64,000 nt of DNA from contig JAICJH010000029.1 of NCBI GenBank assembly GCA_025928545.1, forward strand, positions 1 to 64,000. The letters run 5' to 3'. The notes below the pieces were generated by a model. It saw nothing but the letters and a program-made list of their open reading frames with translations. It ran no database searches and was not told the DNA's origin. The stretch is from Bryobacteraceae bacterium (GTDB lineage: Bacteria > Acidobacteriota > Terriglobia > Bryobacterales > Bryobacteraceae). Below, piece after piece: positions 9,608 to 17,608 of this stretch. The position numbers and the translations under genes are program-made. Every line of letters begins with the position of its first letter. The stretch's first letter is position 1.

Positions 9608-10909
9608 GAAGATGCGGTTGAGGATATCGTCGGCGGTGGTGACACCGGTGATGGCATCGATCGGCTGGAGCGCGCAGTAGAGGTCGAGCAGCAGCAGTTC
9701 ATGTGGCAGGCCATCCGTTGCTGCGCCTTTGGCTTTTTCAAGCATCGCGACCGCTTCGCGAAGCAGGTTCTCATGGCGCAGGCTGGTGATGAAGCCTCCG
9801 TGGGTTTCGCCTCCTGGTGCGAGCAGGTTGATGGCGGCCTCTTTCAGAGCTTCAACTCCCTGCCCTGTCAGGGCGGAAACCGGGATCTCATCCGGCCGTG
9901 ATACAAACCCCGGCAGATCGCACTTGTTGGCGACGACCAGCACCTTGCCCTGCTTGCCGGCCGTTTGGATGAGGCTGTGCGGATGGGCGCCGTCCACCAC
10001 AACGATGGTGAGGTCGGCATCGGCCATGGCCTCGTAAGTGCGTTCGATGCCGAGGCGCTCGATGGGCTCTTCGGTTTCGCGGATACCGGCGGTATCGACC
10101 AGCCGTACCGGGATGCCGGCGAACTCGATGGTCTCGGAAACGACATCCCGCGTTGTCCCGGGTATCGCCGTCACAATCGCCCGGTTCTGTTGCAGAAGCC
10201 GGTTGAAGAGACTGCTCTTGCCGACGTTGGGCTCGCCTACGATTGCCAGCGAGAAGCCGTTGTGGACCAGGCTGCCGTAGCGGAAGCTGCGGACGAGCGT
10301 GGCGGTCTGCTCGATCACCGGTTCGAGCCGGCGCAGGATCTCCTGGACAGGGGCCACGCTGATGTCGTCCTCAGCGAAGTCGATGCCGGCTTCGAGCAGG
10401 GCTATGAGCTCCAACAGCTGCGTCTTGATGGGGGCGAGAAGACGTGAGACGGAGCCTTGGGTTTGCTGGGCGGCAATGCGCGCCTGGTAGAGTGTGGTCG
10501 CTTCGATCAGGTCGCGAACTGCCTCGGCGCGGGGCAGATCGATGCGGCCGTTGAGGTAGGCCCGAAGGGTGAACTCACCGGGTTCGGCGAGGCGCGCTCC
10601 GGCGCGCACGGCGCGGTCCAGGCAATGACGCAGGATGACCGGCGCGCCATGGCAAGAGACTTCGATTACGTCTTCGGCGGTATAGGATCGCGGGGCGGCG
10701 AAGTACGTGACGATGGCTTCGTCCACGATGGCCGAGTTGTCGTGGTCGGTCAGCACCCCCCGGACGGCCGTCCAGGATTTGGGTTCGTTATTGAGCCGCA
10801 GGATGGCGGCTGCGATCTGCGTGGCTTGCGGGCCGGAGATACGCACCACGCCCAAACCTCCACGTCCGGGCGGAGTGGAGATGGCTGCAATGGTGTCGTT
10901 CAGTTGCAA
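9584..10909 (-). CDS. mnmE: tRNA uridine-34 modification GTPase MnmE
   Basis: 441 residues; with MnmG it forms the carboxymethylaminomethyl group on wobble uridines. The N-terminal folate-binding domain starts [22 protein letters not shown]. The inserted Ras-like G domain shows [23 protein letters not shown] and NKCD. The C-terminus ends in FCIGK, the family's conserved C-(I/L/V)-G-K tail with the functional cysteine. The start is TTG (10907-10909), three bases after the upstream jag gene, making it the last gene of the rpmH-rnpA-yidD-yidC-jag-mnmE cluster. Confidence 0.97.
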   Translation of the reverse strand: MQLNDTIAAISTPPGRGGLGVVRISGPQATQIAAAILRLNNEPKSWTAVRGVLTDHDNSAIVDEAIVTYFAAPRSYTAEDVIEVSCHGAPVILRHCLDRAVRAGARLAEPGEFTLRAYLNGRIDLPRAEAVRDLIEATTLYQARIAAQQTQGSVSRLLAPIKTQLLELIALLEAGIDFAEDDISVAPVQEILRRLEPVIEQTATLVRSFRYGSLVHNGFSLAIVGEPNVGKSSLFNRLLQQNRAIVTAIPGTTRDVVSETIEFAGIPVRLVDTAGIRETEEPIERLGIERTYEAMADADLTIVVVDGAHPHSLIQTAGKQGKVLVVANKCDLPGFVSRPDEIPVSALTGQGVEALKEAAINLLAPGGETHGGFITSLRHENLLREAVAMLEKAKGAATDGLPHELLLLDLYCALQPIDAITGVTTADDILNRIFSTFCIGK

Positions 10910-10912
10910 GCG

Positions 10913-11572
10913 TCAGCGAGGGCGGCGGGGTCCGCCGCGGTTTCCACCCCTGCCTCCGGGACCACCCCGGCGATCGAAGCGGCCACCACGCTCTCTGTCA
11001 CCGCTGCCCGGCGGTTCCGGGGGACGTCCGAAGCGTGACGGACGAAACGCAGGAGGAGGGGCTTCCGGCAAGGAAGGCATGCCTGCGGGATAGACGATCA
11101 CTCCACGGTAAGGGCCGGAGCCGGAACTTTCGCTGCGCAGTTCGGTCTCATTGCGGAGCGCGATATGGATGATGCGGCGCTCGCGGCTGTTCATCGGAGC
11201 GAAGCGGAAGGGCTGCCCTCCGGACTTCACCTTTTCGGCCGCCGCCTGCGCGGTCATCCGAAGCTCTTCGATGCGCAGCGCGCGGTAGTCGTTGGCGTCG
11301 AAGGCAATGCGCGAATGATCGTCGGAGTGCATGCGCAGGGCTTCCTGCGAAACATGTTCCAGGGCAAGCAGGAGCTCGGCGCGGTTGCTGAGGATCAGGT
11401 CGACATCTTCGCCCGTAAACTTGACGACAAGGTCCGGAGTTTCGAATTCCGGATTGCTCTGGTCGCCGGCTTCGAGCGTGAAGCTGAGCTCAAAACCCGC
11501 GTTCGCGATCACCTGTCGCAGAAACTGCTCGATCCGTGGACCGGTCTCGTGAATCGAATATTTGGGCTTCAA
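10913..11572 (-). CDS. khpB: Jag/KhpB RNA-binding protein with RGG-rich tail
   Basis: 219 residues. A KH-like domain (~45-95, ending in HSRIAFDANDYRALR) is followed by an R3H domain (~95-160) with the signature NSRERRIIHIALRN. Unlike classical Jag there is no long Jag-N domain, and the C-terminus (~178-219) is a Gly/Arg-rich tail with several RGG-type repeats, consistent with extra RNA contacts. The TTG start overlaps the yidC stop as TTGA, indicating coupling. KhpB proteins bind RNA and influence cell division and envelope growth in Gram-positives; in this phylum the role is inferred from conserved linkage to yidC. Confidence 0.88.
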   Translation of the reverse strand: MKPKYSIHETGPRIEQFLRQVIANAGFELSFTLEAGDQSNPEFETPDLVVKFTGEDVDLILSNRAELLLALEHVSQEALRMHSDDHSRIAFDANDYRALRIEELRMTAQAAAEKVKSGGQPFRFAPMNSRERRIIHIALRNETELRSESSGSGPYRGVIVYPAGMPSLPEAPPPAFRPSRFGRPPEPPGSGDRERGGRFDRRGGPGGRGGNRGGPRRPR

Positions 11573-13305
11573 GCCTTCTTCCTGCCATCCTTGATCAGAG
11601 TTGTTTTCGTCATGGCGGGCGTGGTCCGGTTAAAGAACCACTGCTGCGCCACGCCAACTAAATTGCTGGTTAGGTAGTATAACACCACGCCGCTTGAAAG
11701 GTTCCAGAAGAAGATGCCCATCATGACCGGCATGAACTGCATCATTTTCTGCTGGTTGGGATCGCCGCCCGCCGGGGTGGGGGTCATCTTCTGCAACAGC
11801 ACGCTCGAGACGATCATGATGAGCGGCAGAATGTGAATCGCGAAATGTTCGGGCTGGGTGAGATCGGCGACCCACAGCCAGGGCGCGTGGCGCATTTCAA
11901 CGGAAACCGACAGCACCTTGTAAAACGCAAACAGGAAAGGCATCTGGATCAGCATGGGAAGGCATCCACCCATCGGGTTGACGCCGTGCGCTTTGTAGAG
12001 TTCCATGATTTCCGCCTGCTTCTGTTGCGAGCGCGGATCGCTCATGCCGACGCCTTTGTACTTGTCGTTGATCTTCGAGATCTGCGGCTGGAGCACCTGC
12101 ATCTTGCGCATGGACTTCAGGTTCATGATCTTCAGCGGGAACAGAGCGATGTTGATGAAAAGAGTGAGGACGATGATCGACCAGCCGTAGTTGTGGATGA
12201 ACTGGGTCTGAAGCACCCGCAGGATCATGAACAACGGCTGGGCGATGATGCGGAACCAGCCCCAGTCGATTACGTGGCTGAGATTGGGATTGACGGCTTC
12301 GAGGACGTTGCCCTCCTTAGGGCCGACGAACATGCCCAGTTGGTTGCGGGCCTCGCCTCCGGCCGCGATGCCGGGGAACGCATCATCGGTGGCATTGTAG
12401 GCGGTGGGAACGGAGTCGCTGAGGAGCGTCGTCTTGAGAGTGGAATCGACGGGCGGCAGAAACACCGCCGTGAAGTATTGATCTTCCAGGCCCACGAACG
12501 AGAACGAACCGTCGGTGTAGACGGGACCATTCTTCGCGGCCTTTGCCGCGTCGCGATCCAGCTTGTCCTCTTTGAGGTCGTAGCGAATTGCGGCCACATG
12601 GCTGGAGGCATTGGTGACATCCATGTCCCCGAAGCCCGCACGCCAGGAGATCTGATGCGGAAGGCCTGCGCCATCGCGCTTGACCTCATCCGAGAACTGC
12701 ACAAGATAAGTGCTCTGGGTGAAGGCGATGACTTTCTTTGCGACGGTGTGGCCATCGGAATAGTCGTATTCGATGGAGAGGCCGCCACCCTGGGGGCGAG
12801 GTTCCCAGAGAGCCTTGTTGAGCGGGGAGGGCCCTTCGCCGCGGAATTGCAGAGCCAACGGGAAGGCGGTTTTGAGGGCGCCGCGCTGGTTTACGAGTTC
12901 GATCGGCTTTCCGGCGGCATCCTTGTATTTCTTGAGGGTCCAACTTTGAACGACGGCGCCTTCGTTCGATAAAACGACGTGATAGACGTCAGTGTCGACG
13001 GTCCAGGTCTGTTTGTTGGCGGCGGTGGCCAGGGGGGCAACCGAAGCGTCGCCAGACGGGGGCGTTTCTGTCGCGGGCTTCGTCTCGCCGGGCAAGCTGC
13101 CTGGCGTGGAATTGGGCAGGGGCGTAACGGCTTTGGAAGTATCCGTCTTCTTCTGCTGGCTGGTCTGCGGAGTTTCGGCCGGGATGAGACCGAGCTTGTG
13201 GTAGGCCCAGTTCGAGCCGACGAGGATGAGCCCCATCAGGCCGAACGCAATCAGCATGCGTATCTCGCTCGACAGCTCTTTTTTGGGTGGGGTAGAAGGA
13301 CTCAT
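11569..13305 (-). CDS. yidC: Membrane protein insertase YidC
   Basis: 578 residues. An N-terminal transmembrane segment (~14-33), a Ser/Thr/Pro-rich linker, a large periplasmic beta domain (~90-350) and a C-terminal five-helix insertase core are visible (LFMILRVLQTQFIHNYGWSIIVLT, LKSMRKMQVLQPQ, MGGCLPMLIQMPFLFAFYKV, MQFMPVMMGIFFWNLSSGVVLYY). This is the long Gram-negative form. It inserts membrane proteins alone or with Sec. ATG at 13305, eight bases after the yidD stop. Confidence 0.97.
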   Translation of the reverse strand: MSPSTPPKKELSSEIRMLIAFGLMGLILVGSNWAYHKLGLIPAETPQTSQQKKTDTSKAVTPLPNSTPGSLPGETKPATETPPSGDASVAPLATAANKQTWTVDTDVYHVVLSNEGAVVQSWTLKKYKDAAGKPIELVNQRGALKTAFPLALQFRGEGPSPLNKALWEPRPQGGGLSIEYDYSDGHTVAKKVIAFTQSTYLVQFSDEVKRDGAGLPHQISWRAGFGDMDVTNASSHVAAIRYDLKEDKLDRDAAKAAKNGPVYTDGSFSFVGLEDQYFTAVFLPPVDSTLKTTLLSDSVPTAYNATDDAFPGIAAGGEARNQLGMFVGPKEGNVLEAVNPNLSHVIDWGWFRIIAQPLFMILRVLQTQFIHNYGWSIIVLTLFINIALFPLKIMNLKSMRKMQVLQPQISKINDKYKGVGMSDPRSQQKQAEIMELYKAHGVNPMGGCLPMLIQMPFLFAFYKVLSVSVEMRHAPWLWVADLTQPEHFAIHILPLIMIVSSVLLQKMTPTPAGGDPNQQKMMQFMPVMMGIFFWNLSSGVVLYYLTSNLVGVAQQWFFNRTTPAMTKTTLIKDGRKKA

Positions 13306-13313
13306 TCGATTGG

Positions 13314-13538
13314 TTAGCGGGGAACGGGGTCGAAGCCGCCCTCATGAAATGGATGGCAGCGTCCAATGCGCTTCAGGCCGTACCAGACACCGCGCAGGGG
13401 ACCATGGACTTCGATGGATTCGCGCATATATTCCGAGCAGGTGGGGTGATACCGGCAAGCTGAGGGCAGCAGGGGGGAGATCACGCGTTTGTACCCGCGG
13501 AGGGCGGCGGTAAGGCCGGCGATGGCGAGGTTCCGCAT
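13314..13538 (-). CDS. yidD: Membrane protein insertion efficiency factor YidD
   Basis: 74 residues from the ATG at 13538. The signature [20 protein letters not shown] is followed by [32 protein letters not shown], the hallmark of the YidD/DUF37 family. An amphipathic N-terminal helix is expected to associate with the inner face of the membrane. An upstream in-frame extension exists but lies inside rnpA and is not family-like. The first 58 bases overlap the 3' end of rnpA in another frame. Confidence 0.93.
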   Translation of the reverse strand: MRNLAIAGLTAALRGYKRVISPLLPSACRYHPTCSEYMRESIEVHGPLRGVWYGLKRIGRCHPFHEGGFDPVPR

Positions 13539-13906
13539 CGTATAAAGAGACGTTTGACTTCGCGCTGAAGATCCGTAAATAAGCAATCGAGCACCTTGCG
13601 ACGGGGATTGAATACGATGGACCACCCTGAATTCAGCGATGCCAGCTCGAGGCGCGCGGCTTCGCGGACCCGCCGACGGATACGGTTTCGTTTGACAGCT
13701 TTGCCGAGGGCTTTGGGAGTGGTGAAGCCGAGCGCGCGCTCGCCTTCCGGATCGGCGAGGCAGAATGCGGCGAACAGAGGACACGTGTAGCGCGTGCCAT
13801 GGTCGTACACTTTTCGGAAATCGCTGGAACGGAGGAGCCGGACACTTTTGGGAAAGCCGGATTTGGACTCGCCTGAGGGCGTGTCCGCTGTGGAGTCGCT
13901 CGTTAT
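13481..13906 (-). CDS. rnpA: RNase P protein component, start codon unresolved
   Basis: The conserved RnpA region is clear: [40 protein letters not shown] (the RNR motif) and [18 protein letters not shown]-like [12 protein letters not shown]. It binds the catalytic RNase P RNA for tRNA 5' maturation. Between the rpmH stop and the conserved region there is no ATG, GTG, TTG or CTG in frame. The coordinates given use an ATA at 13904-13906, which has a GGAGAGG motif eight bases upstream (13915-13921). The frame also runs open through the whole of rpmH to GTG 14092, TTG 14095 and ATG 14212, so a Thermus-like long form enclosing rpmH is the alternative. A Pro/Ser-rich C-terminal tail overlaps yidD by 58 bases. 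Confidence 0.85.
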   Translation of the reverse strand: MTSDSTADTPSGESKSGFPKSVRLLRSSDFRKVYDHGTRYTCPLFAAFCLADPEGERALGFTTPKALGKAVKRNRIRRRVREAARLELASLNSGWSIVFNPRRKVLDCLFTDLQREVKRLFIRCGTSPSPALPPPSAGTNA

Positions 13907-13911
13907 CCGGA

Positions 13912-14061
13912 CTACCTCTCCGAGCTGACAGTCAGCTTCTTGCGGCCCTGGGCGCGGCGGCGGGAGAGAACGGCGCGGCCATCGGCCGTCTTCATGCGTT
14001 TCCGAAAACCGTGCACCTTGGCGCGGCGACGGTTGTTCGGTTGGAAAGTACGTTTCGGCAT
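13912..14061 (-). CDS. rpmH: 50S ribosomal protein L34
   Basis: 49 residues, too short for many gene finders. The sequence starts [20 protein letters not shown] and continues [20 protein letters not shown], an almost textbook L34. It is the first gene of the rpmH-rnpA-yidD-yidC-jag-mnmE cluster. The whole gene lies within a reading frame that is continuous with rnpA. A TATACT hexamer at 14084-14089 could start the transcript about 16 bases before the ATG, leaving little room for a ribosome binding site; none is evident. Confidence 0.95.
   Translation of the reverse strand: MPKRTFQPNNRRRAKVHGFRKRMKTADGRAVLSRRRAQGRKKLTVSSER
13915..13921 (-). promoter_or_regulatory. Shine-Dalgarno-like GGAGAGG upstream of rnpA
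   Basis: GGAGAGG overlaps the last codons of rpmH and sits eight bases before the in-frame ATA at 13906. Its spacing suits a start at that non-standard codon, and it is the main support for the rnpA start proposed here. Confidence 0.4.
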
Positions 14062-14390
14062 TGTAGTAGTTGGGGGAACTTAAAGTATACACCAAGTAGG
14101 GGTTCTGGCGCTTACCAGTGGTTTCGACAGCCCATTTGGGGCGGGCACCGGAAAAGATGAGGAACGAAACCAATTTGGGGTTAAGTCGTTCTGTTGCAGC
14201 GTCGCTTTGCATAGCTTATCGTCCTCGCTTCGAGGCTAGCAGGCGGGTGGTGGGGGAAAAGGGTCGATTTTTGGCAAGTCGTTGATATCAGGGGAGATTG
14301 AGCTGCAAGTTCGTTGAACTGAATGTGAGGAGCTTGGCTTCCCGAAGGCATTGGTTGCAAACCGGGAAAAGACTAGCCAGAATTTAGAAC
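14062..14390. other. Divergent intergenic region between rpmH and the antitoxin gene
   Basis: A 329-base stretch holding the candidate rpmH -10 element and otherwise no supported gene. It carries a purine-rich segment (14248-14262). No dnaA gene or cluster of DnaA boxes was recognised, although rpmH is often near the origin. Confidence 0.4.
14084..14089 (-). promoter_or_regulatory. Candidate -10 element for the rpmH operon
   Basis: TATACT on the minus strand, 22 bases before the rpmH ATG. No good -35 is visible at 16-18 bases upstream. If used, transcription would begin downstream of the GTG 14092 and TTG 14095 codons, ruling these out as rnpA starts on this transcript. Confidence 0.35.
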
Positions 14391-14639
14391 ATGACTGTCA
14401 GCGTTGCGGAAGCGAAGAAAAGATTGACGCAGCTCCTAATCGCAGTCGAGAACGGTGAGCGGGTGTCGATTGAGCGGCATGGTCATATCGTCGCCGAAAT
14501 CGTGCAGCCGTCCGGGAGCAAGGTTCCGAAGTTCGGAACCTTGCAGGGCGTAATAGAAATGACGCCCGAACAATTCCGCAATGCGACACGCCCCATGACG
14601 GACGAAGAAGCCGGCGCATTCCTCGCAGGGCGCGACTAG
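14391..14639 (+). CDS. Phd/YefM-type antitoxin without adjacent toxin
   Basis: 82 residues. The N-terminus [20 protein letters not shown] plus [20 protein letters not shown] is the Phd/YefM DNA-binding fold; the C-terminal part ends [12 protein letters not shown], the region that normally wraps the toxin. The next gene, 23 bases downstream, is a SnoaL-like protein and not a PIN or RelE toxin, so this is an orphan antitoxin or the remains of a TA locus. It may have retained a repressor function. No transfer signature is seen beyond its isolated position. Confidence 0.75.
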   Translation: MTVSVAEAKKRLTQLLIAVENGERVSIERHGHIVAEIVQPSGSKVPKFGTLQGVIEMTPEQFRNATRPMTDEEAGAFLAGRD

Positions 14640-14662
14640 TTACGAGAACGAGGCGACACGAC

Positions 14663-15043
14663 GTGAATCCTGAAGACAATAAGCGCAACGTGCGGGCTTT
14701 TTACGACTTGATGTTCAACGACTGTCGACCCGCCGAGGCAATTGCACAGTACGCGGGCGATGTCTACATTCAACACAATCCGATGGTTGGCGATGGCAGG
14801 CAAGCGTTCATCGAGTATTTCGAGCGGATGGCGCGGGATTATCCTGGAAAGAGGGTTCATTTCGTACGGGTGTTTGCCGAAGGCGACCACGTGGTGCTGC
14901 ATACGAGGCAGGAGTGGCCGGGGGATTCGGATTGGGCGGGGATGGATATTTTCCGGCTGGATGATCGCGGCAAGATTGTTGAGCATTGGGATGTGTTGCA
15001 GCGGGTTCCTGGCGAATCCGAGAACAGCAATACGATGTTTTAG
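14663..15043 (+). CDS. SnoaL-like/NTF2-fold protein
   Basis: 126 residues, GTG start. Segments [50 protein letters not shown] and [21 protein letters not shown] match the SnoaL-like (NTF2 superfamily) proteins often annotated as predicted ester cyclases. No signal peptide, so cytoplasmic. The family fold forms a small cone-shaped pocket; the substrate is unknown. It lies 23 bases after the orphan antitoxin on the same strand. Confidence 0.8.
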   Translation: MNPEDNKRNVRAFYDLMFNDCRPAEAIAQYAGDVYIQHNPMVGDGRQAFIEYFERMARDYPGKRVHFVRVFAEGDHVVLHTRQEWPGDSDWAGMDIFRLDDRGKIVEHWDVLQRVPGESENSNTMF

Positions 15044-15071
15044 GCAGCGTCTTCTTTGGACTCGGCCTCCA

Positions 15072-15114
15072 AGGAATATGAGAATTTCCGGCCCTGCGGA
15101 CGCTTCATATTCCT
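15072..15114. repeat. 10-bp perfect inverted repeat
   Basis: AGGAATATGA (15072-15081) and TCATATTCCT (15105-15114) are exact reverse complements separated by 23 bases, 29 bases after the SnoaL gene. It could fold as a hairpin (with an inner CCG/CGG stem) or serve as a binding site; no T run follows, so it is not a standard terminator. Confidence 0.45.
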
Positions 15115-15194
15115 GCGGGCGTCATGCACAAATCCCTCAAAGGAGAGTGCTCCGGCCGGTAACGCCGCGGGTGCGGAGTCTCAGCTTCCGGCTG

Positions 15195-15200
15195 TATAAT
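15195..15200 (+). promoter_or_regulatory. Candidate -10 element (TATAAT) for the ankyrin gene
   Basis: A consensus TATAAT lies 128 bases before the ankyrin gene start. No clear -35 at the usual spacing. Confidence 0.35.
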
Positions 15201-15327
15201 CGAATTTGCGTTAGGGACGCAGCCGGTCCGCGGAAAGGGCAGAAGCCCACCCCGAAACTCAAGGCATTTCCGCGAACCTTCTTTCAGCCCGAAGGCGGAC
15301 AACGGGCACTATTGAAAGGAGGTCGCT

Positions 15328-16710
15328 ATGTCGACCGAATCAACCGAAACTCCAAAGTCCCTTCCCGAACACCCCAATCTCCGCCATCTGAGGAATCAAG
15401 CCAAAGACCTGTTTGACGCAGGGCAGGCATCCTCTTTGACGGACGCACAGTTTAGGATTGCCCGGCGGTACGGCTTTACAAGCTGGCCGAAGCTCAAAGC
15501 CCATGTCATTTCCGTCGAGGTGTGCGCTGAATTGAAAGACGCAATCGACGCCTGTGATGCCAGCCGCGTTAGAATCCTGATGACCAACCCCGCCGCGCAA
15601 CCGGCCGTAGAGCGTCTACACGGATTCGAGGGTTGGTCGAATCTCAAGGCCTACGTCGCGGATTTCCTGGGAATCGACCAAGGAGAGGTCCGCGAACTTA
15701 ATCAAGCGATCGGCAAGTGCGACTTAGAACGCGTGAAGGCCCTGATGACTCGGAACCCGGAGCTACACCGGGCGCCCATTGGCTACGGAAAGAGCGGGCC
15801 TCTCACTTGTGTCGCCGAGTGCAGCGCAGAGGATGGACGGCCGCTTGCGCTGGCGAGGTGGATGATCGAGAACGGATCGGACGTGCATCAAGGTGGAGAC
15901 GGTCCAATCATGCGCGCCGCCCTCAGTAGCGAGCGCATTCCCATGATGGAACTGCTCGTCGCGCACGGTGCGGATGTCAACGCCGAATGGAAGGGCGAAT
16001 ATCCTGTCATCTTCGCGGCATGCGAAGCTGTCGATCCCAAGACGCTCAAGTGGTTGCTCGATCACGGCGCGGATCCCAACTGCGATAGACCGGAGCGCGC
16101 GCACAAGGGTACGGCTCTCGACTACGTGATCGGCTCCTATGTACGCTCCCCCGAACTGAGCGCTTGTATCGATGTGTTGATTTCCGCCGGCGGCACAACG
16201 AGATACTCTGTGGGACCTGTGCTCGACATACTGGGCGGGCGGATCGACCGCCTGGTTGAGAAATTGGATGCGGAACCTACGCTGGTGACAAGACAGTTCA
16301 CCGAACTCGATTTTGGCACAACCGGAGGACGGCTCCTGACACTTCGGGGCGCGACACTCCTGCATGTTGCAGCCGAGTATCAAAATCTGGAAGCCGCTAC
16401 ATTGCTCCTGAAGCGTGGCGCAGACGTGAACGCCCGCGCGAAAGTGGATGCTGCCGGTATTGGCGGGCAGACCGCGATCTTTCATGCAGTGACACAGAAT
16501 CAAGACAGGGGTCTACCTATGGTCCGGCTGCTCATGGAACAGCGGGCAGATTTGTCCATACGGGCGAAGATTCCAGGGCACTATGAGCGTCCGGAGGAGG
16601 TCGTGGAATGTACACCGTTTGGATACGCATTGAGATTCGAAGACGAACCCAGTCGTGGTGACAAGCTTGCGACGGTCGCTTTCCTGCGCGGACTTCGCGC
16701 TCCCAGATAG
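15328..16710 (+). CDS. Ankyrin repeat protein
   Basis: 460 residues; ATG with an excellent AAAGGAGG ribosome binding site. The N-terminus has two related segments (LRHLRNQAKDLF...FRIARRYGFTSWPKLKAHV and LHGFEGWSNLKAYV), a module seen at the start of many acidobacterial ankyrin proteins. Ankyrin repeats follow: RALMTRNPELH, LARWMIENGSDVHQGG, MELLVAHGADVNAEW, LKWLLDHGADPNCDR and LLHVAAEYQNLEAATLLLKRGADVNARAK. No signal peptide, so probably cytoplasmic; binding partner unknown. Confidence 0.88.
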   Translation: MSTESTETPKSLPEHPNLRHLRNQAKDLFDAGQASSLTDAQFRIARRYGFTSWPKLKAHVISVEVCAELKDAIDACDASRVRILMTNPAAQPAVERLHGFEGWSNLKAYVADFLGIDQGEVRELNQAIGKCDLERVKALMTRNPELHRAPIGYGKSGPLTCVAECSAEDGRPLALARWMIENGSDVHQGGDGPIMRAALSSERIPMMELLVAHGADVNAEWKGEYPVIFAACEAVDPKTLKWLLDHGADPNCDRPERAHKGTALDYVIGSYVRSPELSACIDVLISAGGTTRYSVGPVLDILGGRIDRLVEKLDAEPTLVTRQFTELDFGTTGGRLLTLRGATLLHVAAEYQNLEAATLLLKRGADVNARAKVDAAGIGGQTAIFHAVTQNQDRGLPMVRLLMEQRADLSIRAKIPGHYERPEEVVECTPFGYALRFEDEPSRGDKLATVAFLRGLRAPR

Positions 16711-16964
16711 AGCGCACACGAACGGGGTTGTGGGAAGTCTGCTGTGCGCTCTGAGCGAATAACGCCACTCGGAGGTTAAAACGTGGCCAGACCCGGAGAG
16801 CGGCCCCGCCCTGAGGTGAGGCCATCTGGTCCCCCGATGCTGGCCTGTCGTCCCATGTTCGCGCCTGAGCTAGCGGAAATCGTCGCGCGGGCGATGAGCC
16901 GTCTGTTAGTATGCCGGGATGAGATTCGTGGGTGCGGGCGTTTCAACTCACTGAGGGAAGATTC

Positions 16965-17579
16965 ATGAAAACATTTCAGACGAGTATTCTTGCTGGTGCG
17001 ATTGCCGTTGCGGCGGCGGCTCCTTTGGCGTTCGGGCATTTCAGGTTGCTTGAACCTGCGTCGTGGCTACAGGAGTCACAGCTGGGCGATCCTCAGAAAG
17101 CTGCTCCCTGCGGCGGTACGTCGGCCGATCCGGGAAAGCCCACCGATAAGGTAACCAGCGTTACCGGCGGCGAGAAACTGCATATCAAGATCCAGGAAAC
17201 GGTGTACCATCCGGGTTTCTACCGGGTCGCCCTGGCGGTGAATTCGCGGGACGAGTTGCCAAAAGATCCCGACGCCAAAACAGAGCCGGGCCCGAATGGC
17301 CCGAAGTCGGTTTCCGGCGCTATTCAATATCCGCCGGTTGCGCCCGTGCTCGCGGACGGTCTGTTCCAGCATGTGTCCAAATTCGATAAGGAGCAGGAAG
17401 CCGATATCAACATTCCGAATATCAACTGCTCGAAGTGCACGCTCCAGGTGATCGAGTTCATGGCCTCTCACGGCCTCAACAAAGACGGCGACTACACGTA
17501 CCACCATTGCGCGGTGTTGCAGATCACGGCGAATCCCGCAAAACCGATCGACACGCACTTTCCAGCTGAAAAGAAATAA
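16965..17579 (+). CDS. Secreted LPMO-like protein (N-terminal His after signal cleavage)
   Basis: 204 residues from ATG 16965, chosen because it opens into a signal peptide (MKTFQTSILAGAIAVAAAAP...AFG) and follows GAGGGA. Cleavage after AFG would expose His-25 (HFRLLEPASW) as the mature N-terminus, the first ligand of a copper histidine brace; YTYHHC near the C-terminus offers the second His. Conserved Cys pairs (CGG, INCSKCTLQV, HHC) suggest disulfides. It resembles the LPMO-like family known from SCE4755 of Sorangium. Oxidative polysaccharide activity is plausible but not established for this branch. Confidence 0.75.
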   Translation: MKTFQTSILAGAIAVAAAAPLAFGHFRLLEPASWLQESQLGDPQKAAPCGGTSADPGKPTDKVTSVTGGEKLHIKIQETVYHPGFYRVALAVNSRDELPKDPDAKTEPGPNGPKSVSGAIQYPPVAPVLADGLFQHVSKFDKEQEADINIPNINCSKCTLQVIEFMASHGLNKDGDYTYHHCAVLQITANPAKPIDTHFPAEKK

Positions 17580-17608
17580 GCTCCGACCGGCAGCGGTGCT
17601 GCGCTGTA

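Noticed and set aside
11833-12972. 379-codon plus-strand frame antisense to yidC
   Set aside because: yidC is unambiguous; the antisense frame has no transmembrane pattern or family signature.
14062-14390. Possible replication origin near rpmH
   Set aside because: rpmH can be origin-linked, but there is no dnaA, no DnaA-box cluster and no AT-rich unwinding element.
14742-15416. 224-codon plus-strand frame between SnoaL and ankyrin genes
   Set aside because: Overlaps both genes in another frame, Arg/Ser-rich, no ribosome binding site.
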